From a virus, in the IMG/VR virus record IMGVR_UViG_3300043434_000352, positions 1 through 31,848 of that record: a stretch of DNA of 31,848 nt. One strand, given 5' to 3'. The notes under the pieces were generated by a model. The model made no database searches. It was not told where the DNA came from and was given only the letters and a program-made list of their open reading frames with translations. This document shows positions 15,133 through 22,898 of the stretch, piece by piece (within the stretch, counting starts at the first letter, position 1; each line of letters begins with the position of its first letter). A program made the translations under genes and the position numbers.

Positions 15133-16013
15133 AATTTTTCTATTTGCCTGTGAATCCAAACGTCCTGAGCAAGTTGATCAGCCCAAAAGTCATTGTTATT
15201 TAGGTTGTTAATTGCCGTTTCTATCATAGTCTTGTATGCATCTTCTGGACATAATCCTAGAACAAATTTAGCGGCACTGTTCTTCATGTCAAAACTGATA
15301 TAGACGTCATCGGCCTTATCGTCTTTCCAATTGGCGGTTAATACCCACGTAGTATTGCCATTCTTAAATTCAAATTCACAAAAATCGTCGACATCATAGA
15401 TACCGTCTTTGTTAACAATACCATAGTCTGTGTCGTTGACTGAGTCCAGTGAGTGACGTTGCACTGCTGTAGCATATAGCTTATTACCTTTTGTGTAATC
15501 AGTCAACGCCACATAATAACTTAACATATGTGGCATAAGATCACGACTGACACCACCAAAGGCTAATTCTTTAGTAGTGAACCAGCTACCTGGATTTGGA
15601 ATACGATTTTTATTATTCCAAACAAGTCTAACAGTTTGGCTTTGGTCCGCCAATGTTTTAAATTGATCAATAGTGTCTCTATATTGATTATTTTTAACCA
15701 TCATAAAACGAGTCTGCGGATAATCAATGCATAGTTGGCGCCATGCTTCACTGTTGGCCACACCGGGCTTTTCTACAAAAACTACTTTGCTAAGTGCGGC
15801 TACTTTCCGTGCCAATTTAATATGTGTAAAGTTTGGTGTACAAATATTTACAGTATCAAAATTACCATGAACACGAACAGCATCATCGATGTTTGAAAAA
15901 TCAGCACCTTTAGATGGGTCCATGTCCACAGTGACAACTTCATAACCAAGTTCAGTTAGCACAGGTTTGTATACAGCCTGTCCAAAACCTAATCCAATTA
16001 TCAGTGACTTCAA
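15129..16013 (-). CDS. Gfo/Idh/MocA-family NAD(P) oxidoreductase
   Basis: A 294-residue protein with the family's N-terminal Rossmann motif (IIGLGFGQA, residues 5-13), an ICTPNFTH strand-turn and the signature EKPG at 81-84, followed by a beta-rich C-terminal domain. Members oxidise or reduce sugars and their derivatives, often at C3 or C4 of nucleotide sugars. Length is slightly below the usual 330-350. ATGA overlaps on both sides tie it to dpdA and the alcohol dehydrogenase. Substrate unknown. Confidence 0.85.
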   Translation of the reverse strand: MKSLIIGLGFGQAVYKPVLTELGYEVVTVDMDPSKGADFSNIDDAVRVHGNFDTVNICTPNFTHIKLARKVAALSKVVFVEKPGVANSEAWRQLCIDYPQTRFMMVKNNQYRDTIDQFKTLADQSQTVRLVWNNKNRIPNPGSWFTTKELAFGGVSRDLMPHMLSYYVALTDYTKGNKLYATAVQRHSLDSVNDTDYGIVNKDGIYDVDDFCEFEFKNGNTTWVLTANWKDDKADDVYISFDMKNSAAKFVLGLCPEDAYKTMIETAINNLNNNDFWADQLAQDVWIHRQIEKL

Positions 16014-17533
16014 GCTATTTCCCTTAACAATACGTCGACGTCTTCTTCAGACCAGTCATCAATCTGTGCCGCATCATTGTCGCTGCCTAAATCTGCTTCA
16101 AACAAATTGTTAAATGCATCAGCACTACTCTTAATAGTCTTTTTGCTGTTAAACTCTGCAATTAAGTTTTCTGCACGAGCCAGTTCAGTCATAGGCGTCT
16201 CTGATTCAAATACTCTATTAACTAATTCAGTCATATAAACTAAATTCTTTGGAACCCAGTGGCTAAACTCTCCGCCTTTGCTCTTCGTCCAGGTACCTGG
16301 ATCGGGCTTATACATTTCGCAGGCCGCATCGGTAAGCATATTAGCACGTTGAACAGAATCCAAGTGTTGATAAACATTATGACCCATTTGTAAGAAGTAA
16401 CTAAAGCTATCCCAGCTAGTTTTACCTTCTTTACCGATCTTATTAAGCATGCCAGGTGCGTAGTAACATACATCGCCCATAGTCATACGCTCACCTACTG
16501 GACTGTTCCAGGGCCAGGGAGTTTTACTTCCTGCCAATCTCTTGTCGTCCAGCGCTTTATCCATGATATAACTAAAACGGTTATTACGATGTACGTGTTG
16601 CGTATATACCTGACCTTTGGCAGTTGCAATGAACGGACTAGCACAGTCATAGGTCAGTGTGATGTTAGGGTTGACATGTTTACGTAGATTGCGTTGCATG
16701 GCAGTTGCCAGTACTGCCCATTCCAGTTTACTTGTACCCAAGTAGTGAATAAGATCACGTCCTGGCTCTAGTAATTTCTCATCACGCATTATAATCAATC
16801 TTCGCAGTGCTAGATTTGCATCGCGCATGTTCAGACCACCCATAGCCCAGCCTTCAAAATCATAGTGCTTGACTTTGTCATACCAGATATCTGCATCTGC
16901 ACCATTCTGTCCTTGTAACACGTTCAAGAACTTGGTCTTACCTTTGCGATTTTTAACAAAGTAATCATTGTTGAACATTGTTGCATTGAGTGCATCACCG
17001 AAACTTTTCATTCCAGTCATTTCTCTGAACTTACCTTCAGTGGCACGAGTTGGAATATCCAAGATCATCGAATAATCAGCAGTTTCTTCCAGCCAGTTTA
17101 AGATACTGTCACGAACCTTATCGGCGTTACCTTTGTAACCAGTGTCTCCTCGCTGTTCATAAAAATGTTCCCAGTCAAACTTAATCTGTCCATTACCAAT
17201 TTGGAATCCGCCCGAGTCACCTAGAATCATGGTATCTTTACGATTTCTACGATGAATCATGCTTTCTTCTGTTCGGCTCTTATCCACATCAAGTTGTGCA
17301 TGACCTGCAGAATACAATGCCCAGGGATAGTAATAATATGCCTGCTCCTTGTTAAGGAAGTTCATACCCTCAATACCGTTCTCAAACTCAGCGGGAATAC
17401 GATCTTTACTTACATATTCTCCGTGATGTTGTTTGCTTACATAGGCATTATAAAAACTGCTGATACTGGGAAGAAACACAGCATAATCTTTGTTCCTTTC
17501 CCATAAGTCGACTCTTGTCTTTTTAGATAGCAT
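16010..17533 (-). CDS. dpdA: DpdA-type 7-deazaguanine DNA transglycosylase
   Basis: A 507-residue TGT-superfamily protein. Family signatures are DSGGFQ at 106-111, LDIPTRA near 159, LQGQ at 206-209, a GG pair at 232-233 (WAMGGL), and TYDCASP at 294-301. In the last, Asp296 lies at the position of the bacterial TGT nucleophile. The DpdA branch inserts 7-deazaguanine bases into DNA in place of guanine and protects phage DNA from host nucleases. It is longer than tRNA-specific TGT (about 375) and the CxCxxC zinc site is not obvious. It sits in the clamp operon, two genes downstream of queD; folE and queE are in the next operon. The DNA (not tRNA) substrate is inferred from phage context and length. 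Confidence 0.88.
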   Translation of the reverse strand: MLSKKTRVDLWERNKDYAVFLPSISSFYNAYVSKQHHGEYVSKDRIPAEFENGIEGMNFLNKEQAYYYYPWALYSAGHAQLDVDKSRTEESMIHRRNRKDTMILGDSGGFQIGNGQIKFDWEHFYEQRGDTGYKGNADKVRDSILNWLEETADYSMILDIPTRATEGKFREMTGMKSFGDALNATMFNNDYFVKNRKGKTKFLNVLQGQNGADADIWYDKVKHYDFEGWAMGGLNMRDANLALRRLIIMRDEKLLEPGRDLIHYLGTSKLEWAVLATAMQRNLRKHVNPNITLTYDCASPFIATAKGQVYTQHVHRNNRFSYIMDKALDDKRLAGSKTPWPWNSPVGERMTMGDVCYYAPGMLNKIGKEGKTSWDSFSYFLQMGHNVYQHLDSVQRANMLTDAACEMYKPDPGTWTKSKGGEFSHWVPKNLVYMTELVNRVFESETPMTELARAENLIAEFNSKKTIKSSADAFNNLFEADLGSDNDAAQIDDWSEEDVDVLLREIA

Positions 17534-17924
17534 GGTATCCAGTTTCTTTGTTGTAGTTGCAACGTGCAGCCGCTTCAGGCCAACGGCTATTGTAAAGACC
17601 CACGTGAATCTTTAATTTCTTAGGTGTGCGATCACCTGTGATTTGTACATTTACATCATAGGTAAAACTAAATTCCTTTAGCACCATTTCTGTGATCTCA
17701 AATCCATGTATCCAATTATCTTTTTTCAGATCATTGAGATATGCACTAAACATATCTGCGGCTAGGTGTCCTAGCCCGTCTTGTAAAAGTCCATCATACA
17801 TTTCTGCAATTTTCAGCAGATCGTATTTGACATCGTTGATGTTAATCAACGCACGACTCACGTTATGATAGGAATTGTTATTCCTAGTACGTGGTCGATT
17901 ATTCGAATTGTATGTAGCATCCAT
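17523..17924 (-). CDS. Hypothetical protein between queD and dpdA, 133 aa
   Basis: Not recognised. It has a disordered Asn/Arg-rich start (MDATYNSNNRPRTRNNN), then a helical middle and a beta-rich end. I chose ATG 17924, which has GAGGA about 8 bases upstream; the longer frame starts with a GTG at 17939. It overlaps queD by 26 bases and dpdA by 11 bases. This position between two pathway genes suggests a part in base modification or its targeting, which is inference. Confidence 0.62.
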   Translation of the reverse strand: MDATYNSNNRPRTRNNNSYHNVSRALININDVKYDLLKIAEMYDGLLQDGLGHLAADMFSAYLNDLKKDNWIHGFEITEMVLKEFSFTYDVNVQITGDRTPKKLKIHVGLYNSRWPEAAARCNYNKETGYHAI

Positions 17925-18276
17925 TTTCACCATCCTCACTAACTTCTAAGGTAACTGCCCTGCCAGGATAGCGGGCATTAATTTTTTCATACAGATCTTC
18001 TGCAATCATTTCACAGCTCTTGAAATCTAATTGTAGCACAGCCTCGGTGCCATTGTACAGTCCTTCGAGCCAACGCTTGAATTGAATAAACTCAATGTCA
18101 CGATCATTGTGGGTTACACTAATACTAACCTTAAAATGAAAAATATGACGATGAGGATACCCTAAAAAAGAGACGTCGTATTCGTCGCCGGTTGCCAGGT
18201 TCGGATCGGTTAATGCCGCAGGATATTTGTGTATGCCTTCTTTGCGGAACGTAACCCAGATCATTTTATTACTCAT
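17899..18276 (-). CDS. queD: Divergent QueD/PTPS-family protein
   Basis: A 125-residue 6-pyruvoyl-tetrahydropterin synthase family protein. QueD makes 6-carboxy-tetrahydropterin from dihydroneopterin triphosphate. The zinc histidines appear as His16 (EGIH) and His42/His44 (PHRH), with the following strand FHFKVSI as in the HGHxxxVxV motif. A C-terminal Glu in VSED matches the substrate-binding Glu. However, the catalytic Cys expected just before the His-x-His motif is absent, and the LDH segment carrying the catalytic His/Asp pair is not present. Cysteines occur only near residues 88 and 120. It therefore retains the metal site but lacks the canonical catalytic residues. It has TAATG coupling and a GAGGA ribosome binding site inside the upstream gene. 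Confidence 0.72.
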   Translation of the reverse strand: MSNKMIWVTFRKEGIHKYPAALTDPNLATGDEYDVSFLGYPHRHIFHFKVSISVTHNDRDIEFIQFKRWLEGLYNGTEAVLQLDFKSCEMIAEDLYEKINARYPGRAVTLEVSEDGENGCYIQFE

Positions 18277-18596
18277 TATAAATCCTCTATACTTGGATAT
18301 TTTGGAATCGCTGGGATAGCTGGTTCTACTTCTGCAACAGTTTCCATGTCAAATGACATACTTGTCTTTTTGACGCTTTCTGTGTTCTGTTGCACCGTTT
18401 CTTTGGTTAATTGAGCTTTGACCACTGACTGTGCAACTGCGGGTGTAAAAGCAGGTAGCGTATAGTCTTCGGCTTTTCTAGTTGGATCTGCATATTTTTC
18501 ATGCAGATTCCATAACTTCCAATCTATTTTTTCTAAATATGAGTTGATTTTTTTTAGTTCAATTAGCATCATATTAATTTGATCTTCAGTGGTCAT
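18276..18596 (-). CDS. DWKLW-motif small protein, 106 aa
   Basis: Unknown function. The N-terminus is a helix ending in EKIDWKLWNLHEKY, followed by a disordered Thr/Val/Pro-rich tail with an acidic end (YPSIEDL). The gene immediately upstream encodes a protein with the same helix, HQVDWKLWMIMN, so they are paralogues from a duplication. The ribosome binding site is the GAGGA at the end of that gene. The pair follows the sliding clamp directly, so a clamp- or replisome-binding helix is a possible role. Confidence 0.65.
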   Translation of the reverse strand: MTTEDQINMMLIELKKINSYLEKIDWKLWNLHEKYADPTRKAEDYTLPAFTPAVAQSVVKAQLTKETVQQNTESVKKTSMSFDMETVAEVEPAIPAIPKYPSIEDL

Positions 18597-18597
18597 A

Positions 18598-18855
18598 TTA
18601 TTCCTCGGTGGAATTAGACATTGAGTTATCTATTTCTTTGAAACTATAACCGTTTTCTTCACCAATTAAACGAACCATGTTCATGATCATCCATAGTTTC
18701 CAATCAACTTGATGCATGTATTGATTGAGAATGTTGATCTTTTCGTTTAACTTGATCAAGTTATCTGTTTCTAGATTTACAGCACCAGCAGGCACAGCAT
18801 CTGCTTCAACACTGTCTTCTTTGTTTTTTACTGGCATAAGTTTTTTAGTGGCCAT
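18598..18855 (-). CDS. DWKLW-motif small protein, 85 aa
   Basis: Unknown function. A Lys/acid-rich disordered N-terminus (MATKKLMPVKNKED) is followed by a coiled helix (LNEKINILNQYMHQVDWKLW in its central part) and an acidic tail. It shares the LxxIDWKLW-type core with the next gene, indicating tandem duplication. It starts 2 bases after the clamp stop, with AGG from the last clamp codons as ribosome binding site. Confidence 0.65.
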   Translation of the reverse strand: MATKKLMPVKNKEDSVEADAVPAGAVNLETDNLIKLNEKINILNQYMHQVDWKLWMIMNMVRLIGEENGYSFKEIDNSMSNSTEE

Positions 18856-18857
18856 GT

Positions 18858-19595
18858 TTACCTCGTATGTCCGGGAAGGATATAATTATAGACACCTATA
18901 CCACTGTCAATAGTAATCATACAAGCTACTTGACTAAAGTGTACGGTACAGTCACCACTCATACCCAATTTGAGAATACTCAAAAACTTGTCAATAGGCC
19001 AAGCATAGCCTTCTTTCATAGTTCCTGTGACACCTTCTGCAAATGTCATCTTACCAAAGTGACTACCACCTACATCGCTACCAAATACAAAAACTAAGTT
19101 TCCGTTTTCAGTTTTAACAGTAAAGGTTGGTTCAATACTGGCATAGATACCAGCTTTTTGGCTCATCTCACTGACTTTACTTTTCTTTGGCTCAAATTCA
19201 ATCTCCCACTTACTGCCTTTAAAGCGGCTAGTAGTCAACTGTGTGTCAATGATTTCTTTGCTCATTAAACGATAACGATCATTATTACCGTCTGTGTCCT
19301 TGAACACTAAGTAGTCCGGAATGGTTTCACCATTCTTTTCCACAGTGGATACTTCTACGTCGGAACCCTCTTTGTTATAGAGTCCTACGATACCATTTAA
19401 GAAACCAAGATTGCCTAATCCTAGTTCACCTTCTAATTCAGGTAATGGTGTTTTTAGTTTTGCTTCCAAAACTACATTGCGTTTATCATCACAGGTCCAA
19501 ACTTCTGTGGCACTTGCATCACCTGTGAGTTTTGCTAGTTCAAAGAAGCCAAGGCTGGCTGTATGTCGCACGATATCAAAAATTGCGTCTTTCAA
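18858..19595 (-). CDS. 45: Sliding clamp (T4 gp45-like), TTG start
   Basis: A 245-residue DNA sliding clamp of the T4 gp45 type (T4: 228). The trimeric ring tethers the polymerase and, in T4, activates late transcription. Similarity is modest but recognisable: GFLNGIVGLYN near residues 64-74 matches the T4 GFLGILSL region, and the C-terminal domain repeats the same strand/helix pattern. The position just downstream of the polymerase supports it. The start codon is TTG, preceded by AAAGGGGA at 7 bases; no ATG is nearby. It is the first gene of a long operon that includes queD and dpdA. The promoter is at 19615-19643. Confidence 0.85.
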   Translation of the reverse strand: MKDAIFDIVRHTASLGFFELAKLTGDASATEVWTCDDKRNVVLEAKLKTPLPELEGELGLGNLGFLNGIVGLYNKEGSDVEVSTVEKNGETIPDYLVFKDTDGNNDRYRLMSKEIIDTQLTTSRFKGSKWEIEFEPKKSKVSEMSQKAGIYASIEPTFTVKTENGNLVFVFGSDVGGSHFGKMTFAEGVTGTMKEGYAWPIDKFLSILKLGMSGDCTVHFSQVACMITIDSGIGVYNYILPGHTR

Positions 19596-19614
19596 GTTAA
19601 TTCCCCTTTAAGAG

Positions 19615-19643
19615 ATTATAGTATATTTAGACAGGATTGTCTA
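19615..19643 (-). promoter_or_regulatory. Sigma70-type promoter TAGACA-N17-TATAAT
   Basis: Minus-strand TAGACA (19638-19643) and a perfect TATAAT (19615-19620) are spaced by 17 bases. The -35 differs from consensus at one base. It precedes the clamp gene and its long operon, with a short leader that contains AAAGGGGA. The -35 box is one half-site of a palindrome, see the next feature. Confidence 0.8.
19628..19643. promoter_or_regulatory. Palindrome over the clamp promoter, candidate operator
   Basis: TAGACA-GGAT-TGTCTA is a perfect inverted repeat of 6-base arms that covers the -35 box and part of the spacer of the clamp promoter. A dimeric repressor or activator bound here would control the operon. 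I do not recognise the regulator. Confidence 0.5.
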
Positions 19644-19657
19644 GTGTCTGCGTAGTC

Positions 19658-19674
19658 AATGTTACCAAAACATT
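19658..19674. repeat. Inverted repeat upstream of clamp promoter
   Basis: Perfect arms AATGTT (19658-19663) and AACATT (19669-19674) with a 5-base loop lie between the polymerase stop and the clamp promoter. There is no T-run beside it, so a terminator is not supported; it may be a second protein-binding site or an RNA hairpin in polymerase read-through transcripts. Confidence 0.4.
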
Positions 19675-19705
19675 AACCGGACATTTTTTGTGTAAGGTAT
19701 TTAGT

Positions 19706-22354
19706 TTAGCCAAACAAACTTTCAAAGGTATTTTTCTGTTCGCTGGCTCTAATATCCCAGTCAAGAACACCGATTAAGTTATCTACCTTGTTATCGATAA
19801 TAGTCGATTCCATGGCAGCATCATCAAATGGCATTTCTTTAGTAAACCATTCTGGTAGTCTCATTTCATCAATGGGATATGCAATACTGGTTATACCCAT
19901 TGGGTTTGGTTTCAGCTTGCAGACAATGACTTTCATACCGTCTACAATATCCATACTGCGAAAATCACCATAGGCTTTCTTGAACCTATTCCAATTGATA
20001 GCAGCCATAGCATGACCAACTCCGCACTTACCAGTCTTTTCAAAGACTTCTGTGTGCTTGGTTAAGTTGTTAACTCGCTTGGGTGTGCCCTTTTCATAGC
20101 CAGGTCGTTCTTTGAACTTAGTTCTAAATTCATTGATAGACTGGTTTACTTCATTAACACCTTCACCCTGTAGTACCTGCAATAAGATCTTTTCCAGGAA
20201 ACGTTGCATGTACTCTGGGGTATCTGCTCGCTTAAGGTCAAGACCCATGGCTTTTACTTCACCAGGTTCACCATCTTTGTCTTTGCGTTTGCCTTCTTTA
20301 TCATAGATAAGAACAGCATAACGCTTTTTAGTAATGAACAAGCCTTTACTAGCAACAACTTCTCGCCCAGCTTTGATGATATCACCTAGATTCGCAGGAG
20401 CATTAAACGCTTGATTCATAAAGAGTGGAAAACTGTCGTTTACCTGTTCTGCCACTGCATCATATAATGCAATGACTTTGTCTCTGTTCCACTCAAACTC
20501 TCCGCTTTCGACCTGCTTCTTAAACACAGGGTACGCACTGAAATAACAACTGTCAGTGTCACCATAGATAATACTTTCGCCTAAGTGATTGTAATCTCCG
20601 GTAAACAATGTATTCACTTGACTGGCCATGTGTTTTGCCACACATCGCCCTGTCAGTGTTGTACTCTGACCCAAGCGTTGATCAAAGAATCTACTACCAG
20701 CATTAAGCAAAGCGCCATATAAACTATTCAAATTAATTTTTTTAACCAACTGTCGCTTGTCCCAATACTCAAACATATCAGTGCCATATGCTTCTTTGGC
20801 TTTGGCCTGTAACTCTTTACGTTCAGCATACCAACGAGTCAGTAATCCAGGAATAATACCTTGTTGTTCATAACTAAACACTGTACCGTTGGCACTGATA
20901 ATCCAGGGATTGCCGCTTAGAAATATTAGATTGTATGCTTCTGCCGCAGACATTTCTTGGCTGCGTCCATCTTCCCAGTCTATGATAACATCATAGCCAC
21001 GATCCTTGCGCATAATAGCTTCGTATTCATAGACAGCAAATTTGCCATCCCAGAAATCAGCGAAACCATTACCAGCCACTAACCAAGCGGTTAGTTCCTG
21101 TTTAGTCTGCACATGTCGAACTTGTCCGATAATGGATTCTGTACTCATGTTCAGTGCACGTAATAGACTGGGATACAGACTATTCAAGTCCATGCTACCA
21201 ATCCAGTCGTGCATGCCCTTCTTTGGATAAGCAACATACGCACCTGCGGCCTGTGTTTCACTGTCGGCACCACGTTTTTTATCAGGAACTATAAGTCCAC
21301 GAGCATGTGCCTCGTTTACAATAGCCTGATCAGTCATAGCTACTGCGCCCATTGTTGTACGTAATGTAACTGTGTTGGCATGAGCCAGTACGTTGACTAG
21401 GTCGATGTATTGAAGTTTGGCATCCATCTTATACAGCAACATAGTGTCTTGTCTGTTATAAGCAATGAACTTTTCAAAGTCATTGTTATACAGTTGATCC
21501 AGTGTGCCTTCATAGTGAACTTTGTTTTCACCTAGTTCAATCTCGCCTACATAATCCAAGCGATATGTATGAAGTTCGTGATAGGTATACTTACGATATA
21601 AGTCAAGATAGTCTAAGTGAACACGTCCAATAAAGTCATATGTTTCACTGAGTTTGCCATATTTTTCAAACTCTCTACGAACAGGCTTGGCATTCCACAA
21701 ACAAAATCTGCGGCAGTGATCCGCACCCATTAGCCTTGCTATACGATTAACAGTATAAGGTACGTCATAGCCTTCGCTGTTCCAACCACTGATAATGTCA
21801 GCATCATCAATGATAGTGAGAAACATGTCCAGCATTTCTTCTTCGCTGTCGCAAAGTATAGTGTTTTCAAAACGTCCGGCAATATCCACGGCCTGCTCTC
21901 TGGACATTTTTTCTGGCTTAATAACTAACGTGATCAGTTTATCTAACCAGCCACAGTGTGTAGAAATAGCAGTGATAGGATTAAAAGGATCGCTGGGATC
22001 AGCAAAGCCCTTCTTAGCGTCAAACGCTACTTCAATGTCGAAAAATGCTTTGTTTAAGCTGGGTGCATCTGCATTTAGATAGTTTGTTTCCAGACAACGA
22101 TTCAGCGGCTTAAGGTCACTTTCATATAGACGTTTGTGTCCATATACTCGTTTTTCTTTATCAAATGCTTTGTTAGTTGCAACCGCAACTTTGCTCAGTC
22201 GCTCGCCGCCAATAGATTTATATTGGCCCTTGTTATCTTGATAGTAAAAAATATAATGTGCCGGAAAAGTTTTAAATTTCCTAACACCATCTACTCGCTC
22301 TACAACATTGATAAGATCTTTTTCTTTTACGTAAACTGCGTCAACATAACTCAT
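19706..22354 (-). CDS. 43: Family B DNA polymerase (T4 gp43-like)
   Basis: An 882-residue replicative DNA polymerase, nearly the length of T4 gp43 (898). The 3'-5' exonuclease domain has ExoI FFDIEVAF (Asp106, Glu108), ExoII WNSEGYDVPY and ExoIII YNRQDTMLLY. The polymerase domain has motif A DLNSLYPSLLRALNMS, motif B KINLNSLYGALLNAGS and motif C YGDTDSCY. All metal-binding acidic residues are present, so both activities should be intact. No intein or intron is visible. It overlaps the membrane-protein gene by ATGA; its operon begins at the promoter 22870-22898. It replicates the phage genome together with the clamp and the RNase H encoded here. Confidence 0.98.
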   Translation of the reverse strand: MSYVDAVYVKEKDLINVVERVDGVRKFKTFPAHYIFYYQDNKGQYKSIGGERLSKVAVATNKAFDKEKRVYGHKRLYESDLKPLNRCLETNYLNADAPSLNKAFFDIEVAFDAKKGFADPSDPFNPITAISTHCGWLDKLITLVIKPEKMSREQAVDIAGRFENTILCDSEEEMLDMFLTIIDDADIISGWNSEGYDVPYTVNRIARLMGADHCRRFCLWNAKPVRREFEKYGKLSETYDFIGRVHLDYLDLYRKYTYHELHTYRLDYVGEIELGENKVHYEGTLDQLYNNDFEKFIAYNRQDTMLLYKMDAKLQYIDLVNVLAHANTVTLRTTMGAVAMTDQAIVNEAHARGLIVPDKKRGADSETQAAGAYVAYPKKGMHDWIGSMDLNSLYPSLLRALNMSTESIIGQVRHVQTKQELTAWLVAGNGFADFWDGKFAVYEYEAIMRKDRGYDVIIDWEDGRSQEMSAAEAYNLIFLSGNPWIISANGTVFSYEQQGIIPGLLTRWYAERKELQAKAKEAYGTDMFEYWDKRQLVKKINLNSLYGALLNAGSRFFDQRLGQSTTLTGRCVAKHMASQVNTLFTGDYNHLGESIIYGDTDSCYFSAYPVFKKQVESGEFEWNRDKVIALYDAVAEQVNDSFPLFMNQAFNAPANLGDIIKAGREVVASKGLFITKKRYAVLIYDKEGKRKDKDGEPGEVKAMGLDLKRADTPEYMQRFLEKILLQVLQGEGVNEVNQSINEFRTKFKERPGYEKGTPKRVNNLTKHTEVFEKTGKCGVGHAMAAINWNRFKKAYGDFRSMDIVDGMKVIVCKLKPNPMGITSIAYPIDEMRLPEWFTKEMPFDDAAMESTIIDNKVDNLIGVLDWDIRASEQKNTFESLFG

Positions 22355-22590
22355 AGTATATTATATATTCCTGCAATATAGATTATTGTGATGATAAGTT
22401 CCACAACGAACAAACTCCACTTGCGCCATATATAACCAAGTATCATCCAACCTAGATTTCCTAAGAAACTCAGCCAAATGTTCAAAGGATAAACATTATA
22501 ACTGGTAAGGGCTACACCAACAATCAGTACGACTGTGCATAGCCACTCAAACCAGAATTGCCAAGTTTGTTCTTTTAGGAATTTAATCAA
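22351..22590 (-). CDS. Small membrane protein, 79 aa
   Basis: A hydrophobic protein with about three transmembrane helices (roughly residues 15-30, 36-56 and 60-78) and an amphipathic, Trp-rich start (KEQTWQFWFEW). There is no signal peptide. I recall similar small membrane proteins beside phage polymerase genes, but no function is known to me. It is coupled by ATGA to both neighbours. It might anchor replication at the membrane or alter the host membrane; both are guesses. Confidence 0.7.
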   Translation of the reverse strand: MIKFLKEQTWQFWFEWLCTVVLIVGVALTSYNVYPLNIWLSFLGNLGWMILGYIWRKWSLFVVELIITIIYIAGIYNIL

Positions 22591-22844
22591 CGATGACCTG
22601 CTACTTCAAGTACTTCTTCTACTTCTGTGAACGCTTCTTGCTCTTTGGCAAATTCATTTTTAAATGCAATCTTCATAGCTTTTTTAAGTACACTGGGTTT
22701 GATATCGATTTCTTCGGCAATACTTTTAATAGTATCATTCAAACCTTCATTGAGTGCATTGACTTCACTCATTACTTGAATGCCTTCGGCAAACAGTTTT
22801 TTAATTTTGGCTTTTTCATCGCCACTGAACATACGCGGGTCCAT
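22587..22844 (-). CDS. DsbA-like dsDNA-binding protein
   Basis: An 85-residue, wholly helical protein resembling T4 DsbA (89), a double-strand DNA-binding protein linked to late transcription. The likeness lies in the order and spacing of a first helix, a short IAEEIDIKPSVLKKAMKIA segment (helix-turn-helix-like) and an acidic C-terminus (FTEVEEVLEV). Sequence identity is low, so the call is moderate. Strong ribosome binding site TAAGGAG. It is the first gene of the polymerase operon, with promoter 22870-22898. Confidence 0.55.
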   Translation of the reverse strand: MDPRMFSGDEKAKIKKLFAEGIQVMSEVNALNEGLNDTIKSIAEEIDIKPSVLKKAMKIAFKNEFAKEQEAFTEVEEVLEVAGHR

Positions 22845-22869
22845 AGTAACTCCTTAGTTAAGTTAGACT

Positions 22870-22898
22870 ATTATAGACTAACAGTACCAATAAGTCAA
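22870..22898 (-). promoter_or_regulatory. Sigma70-type promoter TTGACT-N17-TATAAT
   Basis: Minus-strand TTGACT (22893-22898) and perfect TATAAT (22870-22875) with a 17-base spacer. The -35 includes the TGA stop of the lysozyme-like gene. Two direct copies of TAGTCTA (22864-22870 and 22874-22880 on the minus strand) overlap the two ends of the -10 and may bind a regulator. It drives the DsbA-like, membrane-protein and polymerase genes. Confidence 0.82.

Noticed and set aside
15133-15159. TTG-initiated extension of the alcohol dehydrogenase
   Set aside because: The ATG at 15132 forms a normal ATGA overlap and matches the family N-terminus.
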